Assembly (NCBI GenBank): GCA_030825115.1
Contig: JAPJQL010000003.1
Span: forward strand, 156,326-220,325
From: Lachnospiraceae bacterium
GTDB lineage: Bacteria; Bacillota; Clostridia; Lachnospirales; Lachnospiraceae
Length of the DNA: 64,000 nucleotides
Direction: 5' to 3'
In this document: positions 17,874 through 25,017 of the stretch, piece by piece
How the letters are laid out: each line of letters starts with the position of its first letter
Numbering within the stretch: position 1 is the stretch's first letter
The notes under the pieces: model-generated
The model's database searches: none
Told to the model about the DNA's origin: nothing
What the model saw: the letters and a program-made list of their open reading frames with translations, nothing else
Position numbers and translations under genes: made by a program

Positions 17874-19079
17874 CTAATTGTACGCTGATGATTCAATGGC
17901 CGTGTAAGACGCATAGATTGGCATCATAACAGCAATCATGATGAAGCCGACAATCAATGCCATGATAATGATCAGGGCCGGTTCGAGATAAGAAACCATC
18001 TTATTGATCGCCATCTCTGATTCATATTCCAGCGCTTCTGCCGTGGAATTGAGCATGACGTCCAGACTTCCCGTCTCTTCTCCCACCCGGATGGAAAACG
18101 CCAGCTTCGTGATAAAGCCATCGATCGGCTCAATTGCCTCGCTCAGATTGCCTCCGGCCCGGACAACCGGCAGCGCAGTATCAAACTGACGGTCGATATA
18201 CGTATTTCCAATGGAATTTCTCGCGATCTGCATCGCAGTCACGATGGGAATGCCTGCGGTATACAAAGAACTGAGCGTCCTTGCAAACCGGGCGGTGTAG
18301 ATCACCTTCCACAGTTTTCCCAAAAGCGGCATATGTATTTTCATCTTATCAAGCCGCAGCCGGACCGCGGCGATATTGCAGATTGCCCTGATGATCATCG
18401 TTCCCGCCACCGCTCCAAAGATGATCGCATACCAGTATCTCCCGGCAAACTCCGTAATCGCATACAGGATCCTGGTAGGCAGCGGCAGTTCATCCATCAA
18501 GCTGAACAGGGACTCAAACTGCGGAAGCACATACCCGATCAGGATCGCCACCACGCCCACGATCAGCAGGCAGAGGAACTTTGGATATGCCATAGAGCTT
18601 TTTACCTTTGTATTCAGGCGGTGTTCCTTGGAATAGTGCTCCGCCATCCGGTTGGCGGTCATATCCATATTGCCCGCCGCTTCTGACGCGCGGAACATAT
18701 GGATCATCATCGGCGGAAAAACCCCTCCCAGGGATTCCATGGCATCCGAAAAGGACACGCCCTGGCGAATCAGCCGCAGAACTTCCGAATAGACGGCGCG
18801 TTCCCTCGGCCTGATACTCTCATTCTGCGCGATCATCCCCAGTGCGCGCACCAGAGACACCCCTGCACCCAGAAGTGTTCCGATCTCCCTGCAAAAATCC
18901 GATATCTCCTGCGCTTTCAGCGGCCGGGCATGCTGCCTCTCCCGGACCTCCTTTGCCGAAATCAGGTAGATTTCATCCAGTTTCAGTTTTTCATACAAAT
19001 CAGTCTCATCATTCGCATACATCACGCCGCGGACATTTTTCCCTTTGGCGTTTGCAGCCCGATATTGATATTTCGGCAC
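17874..19079 (-). CDS. pilC: Type IV pilus platform protein PilC (GspF family)
   Basis: A 401-residue polytopic membrane protein, the usual length of PilC/GspF. It has two copies of the GspF domain: the first after residue about 60 with helices near 165-185 and 210-235, the second ending in a hydrophobic segment near residues 365-390 (ALIIIMALIVGFIMIAVMM). Conserved GspF features include the Glu-Tyr-Glu-Ser-Glu stretch before the last helix. PilC converts ATP hydrolysis by PilB and PilT into pilin insertion or removal. Translation starts at GTG, supported by AGGAGG with 7 nt spacing. It lies 44 bp after pilD and 12 bp before the PilM-PilN gene. Confidence 0.94.
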   Translation of the reverse strand: MPKYQYRAANAKGKNVRGVMYANDETDLYEKLKLDEIYLISAKEVRERQHARPLKAQEISDFCREIGTLLGAGVSLVRALGMIAQNESIRPRERAVYSEVLRLIRQGVSFSDAMESLGGVFPPMMIHMFRASEAAGNMDMTANRMAEHYSKEHRLNTKVKSSMAYPKFLCLLIVGVVAILIGYVLPQFESLFSLMDELPLPTRILYAITEFAGRYWYAIIFGAVAGTMIIRAICNIAAVRLRLDKMKIHMPLLGKLWKVIYTARFARTLSSLYTAGIPIVTAMQIARNSIGNTYIDRQFDTALPVVRAGGNLSEAIEPIDGFITKLAFSIRVGEETGSLDVMLNSTAEALEYESEMAINKMVSYLEPALIIIMALIVGFIMIAVMMPIYASYTAIESSAYN

Positions 19080-19123
19080 TGAAGTTCCTCCTGTCTGTCC
19101 ATCTCATCACAACCCTGAATCTG

Positions 19124-19894
19124 TCAGAATCCGCAAAGTCCCAGATACCAGCCGGTCAACTGCTGCCCCCAGAACAGGGCGGCAAACATCCCTGCACATA
19201 AGAACGGTCCGAACGCAAAATGTTCCTTGCGTCCCTTCTTCTTTGTTCCAAGCAGGTATATGCCATATAAGCCTCCGGTCAATACTGCCAAAAACAGGGA
19301 AACAAGACTCAATTTCCACCCCAGCAGCAGTCCGCAGGCTCCCATAAGTTTAATATCACCTCCGCCAAACGCCCCCGGAATCACAAGAGTGATCAGCAGA
19401 AGAGGCAGGCTGACGGAAAACACCCCGATCAACCGCTCCGCCAGAGAGATCCCCGGCATCGTCACCATGGAAATGATCCCAATGAGAAGGATTACAGCCA
19501 CAAATCCATTGGGTATCTCCATCGTATCTATATCCACAAAAGCGACCACAGTAAGCATCCCCAGGAATGCAAAACCGGTAACAGCCGCCAGATTACAGCC
19601 TATTTTAAAAACGCACAAAAGGGCTATACAGCCCCCGGTCAATTCAATCCAAGTATAACGGGAGGAAACCTTTCCTCCACAATAACGGCACCGTCCCCGC
19701 AGGAACAGCCAGCTAAAAACCGGGATCATATCGCACCCCGACAACCGATGGTTACAGTCCGGGCAATGGGAATATCCCTGAACAAAGGACATCTTCCTCG
19801 GAACCCGGTAGATCACTACATTTAAAAACGAAAAGATACTTGCTCCAAAAAGCCATATAATCGCCAGCAAGGCGCATACTGCCAACTGTATCAT
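19124..19894 (-). CDS. pilD: Prepilin peptidase / N-methyltransferase PilD
   Basis: A 256-residue integral membrane aspartic protease of the A24A family, full length. Two CxxC pairs (Cys44/Cys47 and Cys69/Cys72) in the N-terminal cytoplasmic loop are those of the bifunctional enzyme with methyltransferase activity. The catalytic aspartates are in VDIDTMEIPNG (about 120-130) and in GGGDIKL (Asp180, the GxGD motif). It should cleave after the Gly of all six prepilin-like proteins in this window. It follows the small protein at 19979-20404, separated by a strong hairpin, and precedes pilC. Confidence 0.95.
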   Translation of the reverse strand: MIQLAVCALLAIIWLFGASIFSFLNVVIYRVPRKMSFVQGYSHCPDCNHRLSGCDMIPVFSWLFLRGRCRYCGGKVSSRYTWIELTGGCIALLCVFKIGCNLAAVTGFAFLGMLTVVAFVDIDTMEIPNGFVAVILLIGIISMVTMPGISLAERLIGVFSVSLPLLLITLVIPGAFGGGDIKLMGACGLLLGWKLSLVSLFLAVLTGGLYGIYLLGTKKKGRKEHFAFGPFLCAGMFAALFWGQQLTGWYLGLCGF

Positions 19895-19939
19895 AGGAAA
19901 CCGCCTGTTCTTTTTATTTCATATCCAATAGCGGAAATT

Positions 19940-19974
19940 CCGGGAATGAGGCAGAAATCCCGCCTCATTCCCGG
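19940..19974 (-). terminator. Strong intra-operon hairpin, partial terminator or processing site
   Basis: A perfect 13-bp inverted repeat (CCGGGAATGAGGC and its complement, 9-nt loop) lies between the stop of the small protein at 19979 and the start of pilD. No run of U follows, so full rho-independent termination is unlikely. It may stabilise the upstream pilin mRNA or damp expression of the assembly genes. Confidence 0.55.
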
Positions 19975-19978
19975 TACC

Positions 19979-20404
19979 TTATTGCCATTCCGGCTTTGCC
20001 GCCTCCCGAAACTGATAACACAGCTTCCAGCGGCTTTCTTCCTGCTCGTCAAAGTTGTAAACTACTACAAACTTTCCTGTTATGTACGTGAAGTTTCGCG
20101 GCGCCTGTCTGCCCGCATCCCAGGAGCCAAGGATCAGAGTCCCTTCTGCTCCACTCATCTCACGTACCCGTTCCGCCACGCCCTCGGCCAGGCCATCCGG
20201 GGAGAGTGGATTGTAGATCTGCTGGTCTCGGCTGTAGTAGTCGTATGCCAGGAGACGTAGGGCTAGTTCGGTGTTTTTGGATTCGGATAAAATCAAGCGA
20301 CTTTGTATTTTATAGCCATAATAAGCCGATATTCCCGTCATCAGAATAACCACTGATAAAACACCGGAAAATATAAAGATTAAAGATCGCTGTTCTTTTT
20401 CCAT
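19979..20404 (-). CDS. Small membrane-anchored protein between pilA and pilD, unknown function
   Basis: A 141-residue protein with one N-terminal hydrophobic helix (about 8-30) and a soluble tail of about 105 residues, probably outside the membrane. It has no Gly-Phe-Thr-type processing site, so it is not an obvious pilin. The tail ends in a short Trp/Tyr/Phe-rich part. It begins 12 bp after the pilA stop, so it is very likely cotranscribed with pilA. I do not recognise a family. By position it could be an assembly accessory or a pilin chaperone-like partner; that is speculation. Confidence 0.7.
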   Translation of the reverse strand: MEKEQRSLIFIFSGVLSVVILMTGISAYYGYKIQSRLILSESKNTELALRLLAYDYYSRDQQIYNPLSPDGLAEGVAERVREMSGAEGTLILGSWDAGRQAPRNFTYITGKFVVVYNFDEQEESRWKLCYQFREAAKPEWQ

Positions 20405-20416
20405 TTAATCATCTTA

Positions 20417-20911
20417 TTACTTTTCAGGAGGGGTAACAGATGTAATCGTCCACGAATTGCCGCCATCCATGCTTGCTTCAACCGTATTTCCGTCAGAAGA
20501 AACAAATTCAATCTGCATGGAACCAATCGTATATGGTTTATGCTTGTCATCTAAACCTGTAGCTTCACTTGCTGTAATGTCTTTAATATTAAGTTCCTTT
20601 ATATCTGCCATGTCTTGAATGTCTGCAACGTCATCATTTTTCGCTGCCTGTGCTTTCAAGCTGTCCAAAGTTTTAGCAGCATCACCACTGGCATAAAATT
20701 CAGATGCTTTTGCCTGTGCCGCCATATAAACATTTCTGGCTTCCAATACATACTGTTTTTCCTTCGCCTTATCGATCCACCCTAATAAAGCCGGAACCAT
20801 AATCGCCGCCAAAATTGCCAAAATAACCAGTACTACAATCAACTCCACTAACGTGAAACCTTTTTGGGAATCTTTTTTGTCCCAAAGCTTTTTCATAAAC
20901 TTCTTCATCAT
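20417..20911 (-). CDS. pilA: Type IV pilin, probable major subunit
   Basis: A 164-residue prepilin. A basic leader ends in Lys-Gly, then Phe-Thr-Leu-Val-Glu with Glu at +5 and a strongly hydrophobic helix (LIVVLVILAILAAIMVPAL), followed by a lysine-rich helix and a small globular domain. No cysteine pair is seen. Its size, its own promoter upstream and the hairpin downstream suggest the abundant subunit, but the 311-residue pilin upstream is an alternative. The first 35 mature residues are nearly identical to those of that pilin, so the two can probably pack in the same fibre. The coding sequence looks more AT-rich than the pil assembly genes. Confidence 0.88.
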   Translation of the reverse strand: MMKKFMKKLWDKKDSQKGFTLVELIVVLVILAILAAIMVPALLGWIDKAKEKQYVLEARNVYMAAQAKASEFYASGDAAKTLDSLKAQAAKNDDVADIQDMADIKELNIKDITASEATGLDDKHKPYTIGSMQIEFVSSDGNTVEASMDGGNSWTITSVTPPEK

Positions 20912-21042
20912 ATGCTTTTCCTCACTCTTTCATTTCTCTTTCCGCCAACACTGCCCCGGCATCTCCGTGTGCCTGTCCGGAGAAAATCACTGCCAATGTC
21001 TGCGTTCAGAAAATGTTTTTATTCCATATGGAATAATATAGT

Positions 21043-21077
21043 ATTATATCATATTTCTATGGAGTTGGGAATTTCAA
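21043..21077 (-). promoter_or_regulatory. Candidate pilA promoter
   Basis: On the minus strand TTGAAA (21072-21077) is followed 18 bp later by TATGAT, with TATAAT overlapping at 21043-21048. It lies about 130 bp upstream of pilA in an AT-rich stretch and after the terminator of the preceding pilin gene. Confidence 0.45.
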
Positions 21078-21130
21078 ATTGATAAATAATTACTTTTTTC
21101 TTACTTTTATGTGACTAAGTCACATTACCC

Positions 21131-21170
21131 AAAACAGGACATCCCATTAAAACATTGGGATGTCCGTTTT
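21131..21170 (-). terminator. Bidirectional-looking rho-independent terminator after the 311-residue pilin
   Basis: A 10-bp perfect stem, GGACATCCCA with TGGGATGTCC and a 9-nt loop, is flanked by AAAA on one side and TTTT on the other. It lies 22 bp after the pilin stop and separates that transcript from pilA. Confidence 0.8.
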
Positions 21171-21191
21171 CATCGTTTTTTGCCTTGGAGA

Positions 21192-22127
21192 TTAATTCTC
21201 AAATAAGGTCCATTTTGATTCATCACTCAAATTATCTACCGTAAACTCCTTATCACTAATCCATACTGTTGATGCCTTTCCCGGATTTCCAACCGTATGA
21301 TTGTGATAATAGTATTGACCATTATAATAAACCACGGCCGCCTGCCCGGCTCCCGTAGTCGATTCTTTACTTGCGAGCATGACAATCTTACTGCTTCCAT
21401 CCGCTTCTTTCGTTAAAACAGGCTTCCAAACCGAATCATATTCTCCACCCTGTAAAGTTACTTCCGGCGGCAATTGGATCTGACTCCAATCAACCTCTGG
21501 AAAATCTCCATATTTTTCAATATATGCTGCCTGAAATCTTTTCGTCGGATTATTTTTAACTTCATGCCAGTTTGAAAAATACTTCTCATATCCTTCTTTA
21601 ATCACATTATTTTCTAAAAAACGAGAAATATCCCATTCATCTGCACGCAGATCTGAAGCCTGCGCATGATAGCCGGGAACATCTGCAGTGTATTTTCCAC
21701 CGTCATCAATGCGGTACACCGGGCTATGGTTTCGATCATAAATCACCCGGACTCCCGCCCCCGTGGTATACACCAAACCTGTCAATACCAGTTTTTCTTC
21801 AAGCCTTATACTCCTGTTCCGGATAGTTCCTGCTGCTGATGCCGTTTTCAAAATATCTGCCACAGCTTCATCTCCATTCAGCACATTCTCCATCTCGGCC
21901 TTACTGACAGGATTACGCCCATATGCTTCCGCCACCTGACTCTGAGCCGCCATCACCACATTCCTGCACTCCAAAATCGCATCCTGATTTCTCGCCTTAT
22001 CCATCCACCCAAGCAAAGCCGGAACCATGATCGCCGCCAGAATCCCAAGAATCACCAGCACCACGATCAATTCCACAAGGGTAAATCCTCCTCGTCTGTT
22101 CTTTTTCCCTTTTTCGTCCAGTTTCAT
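21192..22127 (-). CDS. Large type IV pilin-like protein, 311 residues
   Basis: A prepilin with leader MKLDEKGKKNRRGG, then Phe-Thr-Leu-Val-Glu and a helix almost identical to that of pilA, through MVPALLGWMDKA. The soluble part is about twice the usual size; it includes a repeated Tyr-Tyr-x-Tyr pattern near residue 280. I place the start at 22127 because GGAG lies 9 nt upstream; an ATG 15 bp earlier would have only a 2-nt spacing to its purine run. The gene has its own promoter and terminator, so it can be expressed apart from the rest. It may be a second major pilin or a functional variant subunit. The paralogous N-terminus suggests duplication with replacement of the C-terminal domain. Confidence 0.85.
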   Translation of the reverse strand: MKLDEKGKKNRRGGFTLVELIVVLVILGILAAIMVPALLGWMDKARNQDAILECRNVVMAAQSQVAEAYGRNPVSKAEMENVLNGDEAVADILKTASAAGTIRNRSIRLEEKLVLTGLVYTTGAGVRVIYDRNHSPVYRIDDGGKYTADVPGYHAQASDLRADEWDISRFLENNVIKEGYEKYFSNWHEVKNNPTKRFQAAYIEKYGDFPEVDWSQIQLPPEVTLQGGEYDSVWKPVLTKEADGSSKIVMLASKESTTGAGQAAVVYYNGQYYYHNHTVGNPGKASTVWISDKEFTVDNLSDESKWTLFEN

Positions 22128-22231
22128 CACACCAATCTCCATATCCCTTTTTCAATCATCCCATGTAAAACCTGCGGACCCTGACGCTCCGTTTTCCCGG
22201 CCCTATCCGGCCGATTCTGTCTATTTTCTCC

Positions 22232-22260
22232 AGTATACTTTACTTTTTGGCAGAAGTAAA
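22232..22260 (-). promoter_or_regulatory. Candidate promoter of the 311-residue pilin
   Basis: Minus strand TTTACT (22255-22260), 17-bp spacer, TATACT (22232-22237). It overlaps the divergent M20 peptidase promoter, and the overlap contains the dyad TTTACTT-N8-AAGTAAA. Confidence 0.5.
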
Positions 22261-22267
22261 CTATATT
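22239..22267 (+). promoter_or_regulatory. Candidate promoter of the M20 peptidase gene
   Basis: Plus strand TTTACT (22239-22244), 17-bp spacer, TATATT (22262-22267), about 30 bp upstream of the start codon. It is interleaved with the opposing pilin promoter. Confidence 0.5.
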
Positions 22268-22296
22268 GGACTGAAAGAATGAATGGAGGTAATCAT

Positions 22297-23466
22297 ATGG
22301 CAGAACAGAATTCTCTCGCCGTTATGCTGACAAAACAACTCATTTCTATTGACAGTACCGACCCTGGCCATTATGAAAAAGAGATTGGAGATCATCTCTT
22401 TTGCCAGCTATCGGACATTCCGAACGCCACTGTCATCCGGGAAGAGGTACTCCCTGGGCGATTCAATATCAAGGCGGAGCTCCCCGGGCCGCCCGACGCC
22501 CCAGCTCTGGTCTTCATCTGTCACATGGACACCGTAGTCGTGGGGGATGGCTGGACCCGTGACCCGTTTGGCTCCGAAGAAGAGCAGGGCAGGATTTACG
22601 GACGCGGCGCCTGCGATATGAAATCAGGTCTTGCCTGCGCTATGTCTGCATTTTCCCATGCCGCCGGACAGATTCAGTCCGGCAAGGCTGCGTCCCGCCG
22701 CCTCATTATGATCTGCAGCGTAGACGAGGAGGATTTTATGCGCGGCTCTGAGGCAGCCATCCAATCGGGCTGGGTTACCGCCCGTGACTGGGTACTTGAT
22801 ACAGAACCCACCGATGGCCAAATCCAGGTAGCACACAAAGGACGCACCTGGTTTGAGCTGACCGTCACCGGCTGTACTGCCCATGCCAGCACCCCGTGGA
22901 AAGGCGCAGACGCCATTGCAGGCATGGCTGAGATCATCCGCAGCATCCGGCTCGCCATTGCTGCCGCCCCCACCCATCCGGACCTGGGAAGCTCCACCGT
23001 CACCTTCGGACAGATTACCGGCGGCTACCGACCTTATGTGGTACCGGATTCCTGTAAAGTATGGATCGATATGAGACTGGTTCCGCCGGTAGATACCTGC
23101 GCTGCCTCTGAGATTTTAAATGCTGCAATCAGAGAAGCACAGACAGCCGTCCCCGGTATCACCGCAGCCTATGAGATTACCGGAGACCGCCCTTATGTGG
23201 AAAAGAATGAGGCAACCCCTCTTCTCTCTTCCCTGAAAAAGACCTGCCTCAAAATCACCGGAAAAGAACCCGTCGTAGGTCCGTTCCCCGGTTATACCGA
23301 TACCGCCGTTATCGCCGGTACGCTAAACAACTGCAACTGTATGTCCTATGGTCCGGGAAGTCTGGAACTGGCACACAAACCAGACGAATCCGTTCCCATT
23401 GCTGATATCCTGCGGTGCGAACAGGTGCTGTGTGCATTGGTCATGGATAATATGAACTTCCAATGA
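22297..23466 (+). CDS. M20-family metallopeptidase (ArgE/DapE/CPG2-like)
   Basis: A 389-residue predicted cytoplasmic zinc hydrolase. The metal-binding motifs are clear: HMDTVVVG near residue 70, the bridging Asp in GRGACDMKSG near 105, the Glu-Glu pair in SVDEEDF near 145, and Asp in VLDTEP near 165. A dimerisation domain follows (HKGRTWFELTVTG to GGYRPYVVPD), and the last His ligand is probably in SLELAHKPDE near 360. The start is fixed by GGAGGT 6 nt upstream of ATG. The family removes acyl groups from amino acids or cleaves dipeptides; ArgE, DapE and succinyl-diaminopimelate desuccinylase are all possible. The arginine genes nearby use ArgJ, so an essential ArgE role is not needed. Substrate unknown. 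Confidence 0.88.
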   Translation: MAEQNSLAVMLTKQLISIDSTDPGHYEKEIGDHLFCQLSDIPNATVIREEVLPGRFNIKAELPGPPDAPALVFICHMDTVVVGDGWTRDPFGSEEEQGRIYGRGACDMKSGLACAMSAFSHAAGQIQSGKAASRRLIMICSVDEEDFMRGSEAAIQSGWVTARDWVLDTEPTDGQIQVAHKGRTWFELTVTGCTAHASTPWKGADAIAGMAEIIRSIRLAIAAAPTHPDLGSSTVTFGQITGGYRPYVVPDSCKVWIDMRLVPPVDTCAASEILNAAIREAQTAVPGITAAYEITGDRPYVEKNEATPLLSSLKKTCLKITGKEPVVGPFPGYTDTAVIAGTLNNCNCMSYGPGSLELAHKPDESVPIADILRCEQVLCALVMDNMNFQ

Positions 23467-23560
23467 GAAACCTTTGTGGGAAGACGATGCCAAAGTCCGT
23501 CATAAAAGCAGCGGCTACCGAATCACATCGCCGGAAGCCGCTTCCCTTTCTCCATCCATA

Positions 23561-24565
23561 TCAGTCCAGTTCAATATCCTTCGCATATGCATAAGAAATA
23601 ATCTCACCTGTTTTAGTAGAGGCATACCCCTTCTCCTTATGCGAATAATTAGAAATATCTACAGATCCAAAACTCGCAAATTTCTTATAAATTTTCTCCA
23701 TTACTGCAAGCTCTTCTTCCGAAAGAACGCCTTCCGGCATTTCTTCCTCCGGAATCACCTGGTGCTTTTCATATCCATTATCGTAGAACACCTCGATGTG
23801 AGCAATATGATCTGCCGCCATTGTACCGAGGAGAATATCAAAATTCTCAGGTACCGGTCCATACGGCAAGTGCGCATATCTTGCACCAGAGATTGAAATA
23901 CCGTTTTCTTTGTAAAATATCATATCAGAGTAATTCAAAAGTTTCATTAGTTTTGTTTTCAATAGCCCCGTTCCTCTATGCGTAAAAAAAAGAACCATAG
24001 CACATAACTTATCATAGTCAAATGCTCTGTATCCATTTTCTTCACAAGGCTCTTTTACAAAAAATTGGTTAAAAAACTTATGTTCAGAACGATATTTTTG
24101 ATTCTGTTCCAGCTTATCCACAATTGCCAACAACTTACCCAGCTGTCTTTCATTAAGCGAAATCTCATTTTCTGTCAGGTATATTCGCATATTCTCCGGC
24201 TCACGTAAGAATACCAGCAAGCTATTATGGGCCTTATCCTGAATGGATCCGTTCTCATATCTGCAAATTGTCTTATCGCCCCAATTCAACAGCTTTGCAA
24301 AACTTCTCTGGCTAAGTCCATACTGCCCTCTTATCTTTTTAATTTCTGCTGGAAAAAGAAGCTTATGCTTTCTGCGATATTCATTATAGGCATAAACTAA
24401 TGTGGCGTTATCAAGTTCTTCACAATAAAACTCCTCTCCACATGCAGCACATACCAATACCTGAGCATCTACTTCTATAGATTCACCACAAACATGATAC
24501 GACTCTTTCTTCGTTACGACTTTTGTCTCAACTTCTCTACCACATTCCTCACAATACTTTTTCAT
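23561..24565 (-). CDS. Antitoxin: MqsA-like zinc finger, HTH and Panacea (DUF4065) domain
   Basis: A 334-residue protein in three parts. Residues 1-50 form an MqsA/YgiT-type zinc domain with CxxC at Cys5/Cys8 and a second CxxC near 38-41. Residues about 70-125 form a helix-turn-helix of the Xre type (IRGQYGLSQRSFAKLLNWG). The C-terminal half, about 165-300, is a SocA-like Panacea domain, with LMKLLNYSDMIFYKENG and YGPVPENF as landmarks. Antitoxins with this domain neutralise many unrelated toxins; MqsA-type HTHs repress their own operon. It starts 17 bp after the MqsR-like toxin gene, giving the toxin-first order of mqsRA. Zinc fingers, HTH and Panacea in one chain suggest a hybrid antitoxin. 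The function is inferred from families and context. Confidence 0.87.
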   Translation of the reverse strand: MKKYCEECGREVETKVVTKKESYHVCGESIEVDAQVLVCAACGEEFYCEELDNATLVYAYNEYRRKHKLLFPAEIKKIRGQYGLSQRSFAKLLNWGDKTICRYENGSIQDKAHNSLLVFLREPENMRIYLTENEISLNERQLGKLLAIVDKLEQNQKYRSEHKFFNQFFVKEPCEENGYRAFDYDKLCAMVLFFTHRGTGLLKTKLMKLLNYSDMIFYKENGISISGARYAHLPYGPVPENFDILLGTMAADHIAHIEVFYDNGYEKHQVIPEEEMPEGVLSEEELAVMEKIYKKFASFGSVDISNYSHKEKGYASTKTGEIISYAYAKDIELD

Positions 24566-24582
24566 CGAAGCAGCCTCCTTTC

Positions 24583-24927
24583 CTAAGCAAAGTCATCCTC
24601 ATGGAATCCAAGACACTTTAAGATATCCTGTCCATTCTCATGTACAATTTTAACCTTTACATAAAATTGAACTCCATCAATACATTTCTTAAATTCCCAT
24701 ATATCTCCGGGACGATCAGGATCCAAATCCTGCTTGGGGCCTTTATAATAATCACTTACGGCAAATCCTAAAATCTCATTCTTCGCATCTGTGATTGTAA
24801 GACCATGCTGCGCCAGTGCCTGCATATTTTTTCTTCTTGGAACAAAATCATATTTCCCTGCGGACAGCAGATTCTTGATTTTAGTAAGATATGCTGCAAT
24901 GTCCGATGTGCTTGCTTGATTACCCAC
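24583..24927 (-). CDS. MqsR-family toxin
   Basis: A 114-residue basic protein matching the MqsR plan: an N-terminal helix, IKNLLSAGKYDFVPRRKN, then the LGLT-like segment HGLTITDAKNEILG, the SDYYKGP stretch corresponding to SDFYKS of MqsR, and a beta-strand hairpin with FYVKVKIVHENG. MqsR is an mRNA interferase cutting at GCN sites; whether this one has the same specificity cannot be seen. I choose the GTG at 24927, because GGAGG lies 8 nt upstream; a GTG at 24936 directly abuts that Shine-Dalgarno and is unlikely. The gene is followed after 17 bp by the antitoxin. A consensus promoter lies about 25 bp upstream. Confidence 0.82.
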   Translation of the reverse strand: MGNQASTSDIAAYLTKIKNLLSAGKYDFVPRRKNMQALAQHGLTITDAKNEILGFAVSDYYKGPKQDLDPDRPGDIWEFKKCIDGVQFYVKVKIVHENGQDILKCLGFHEDDFA

Positions 24928-24938
24928 CCCAGTCACCT

Positions 24939-24961
24939 CCGTGTACTTATATTATACACGG
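24939..24961 (-). promoter_or_regulatory. Candidate autoregulatory operator of the toxin-antitoxin operon
   Basis: Inverted repeat CCGTGTA-N9-TACACGG. It covers the -10 box (24951-24956) and ends at the ribosome binding site, where binding by the antitoxin HTH would block transcription. The binding protein is inferred. Confidence 0.65.
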
Positions 24962-24978
24962 ATATACTTATTTGTCAA
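24951..24978 (-). promoter_or_regulatory. Consensus promoter of the toxin-antitoxin operon
   Basis: Minus strand TTGACA (24973-24978), 16-bp spacer, TATAAT (24951-24956), both perfect matches to the sigma-A consensus. The -35 box is the distal arm of the folD terminator palindrome. Confidence 0.8.
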
Positions 24979-25015
24979 TAAAAATGCGGTCATATGACCG
25001 CATTTTTATTGACAA
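24972..25015 (-). terminator. Perfect 44-bp palindrome, terminator of folD
   Basis: The sequence equals its own reverse complement over 44 bases. In the folD transcript it gives a GC-rich core hairpin (GCGGTCATATGACCGC) followed by ATTTTTATT, a rho-independent terminator 2 bp after the folD stop. Its far arm supplies the -35 box of the toxin-antitoxin promoter. Confidence 0.85.
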
Positions 25016-25017
25016 TC

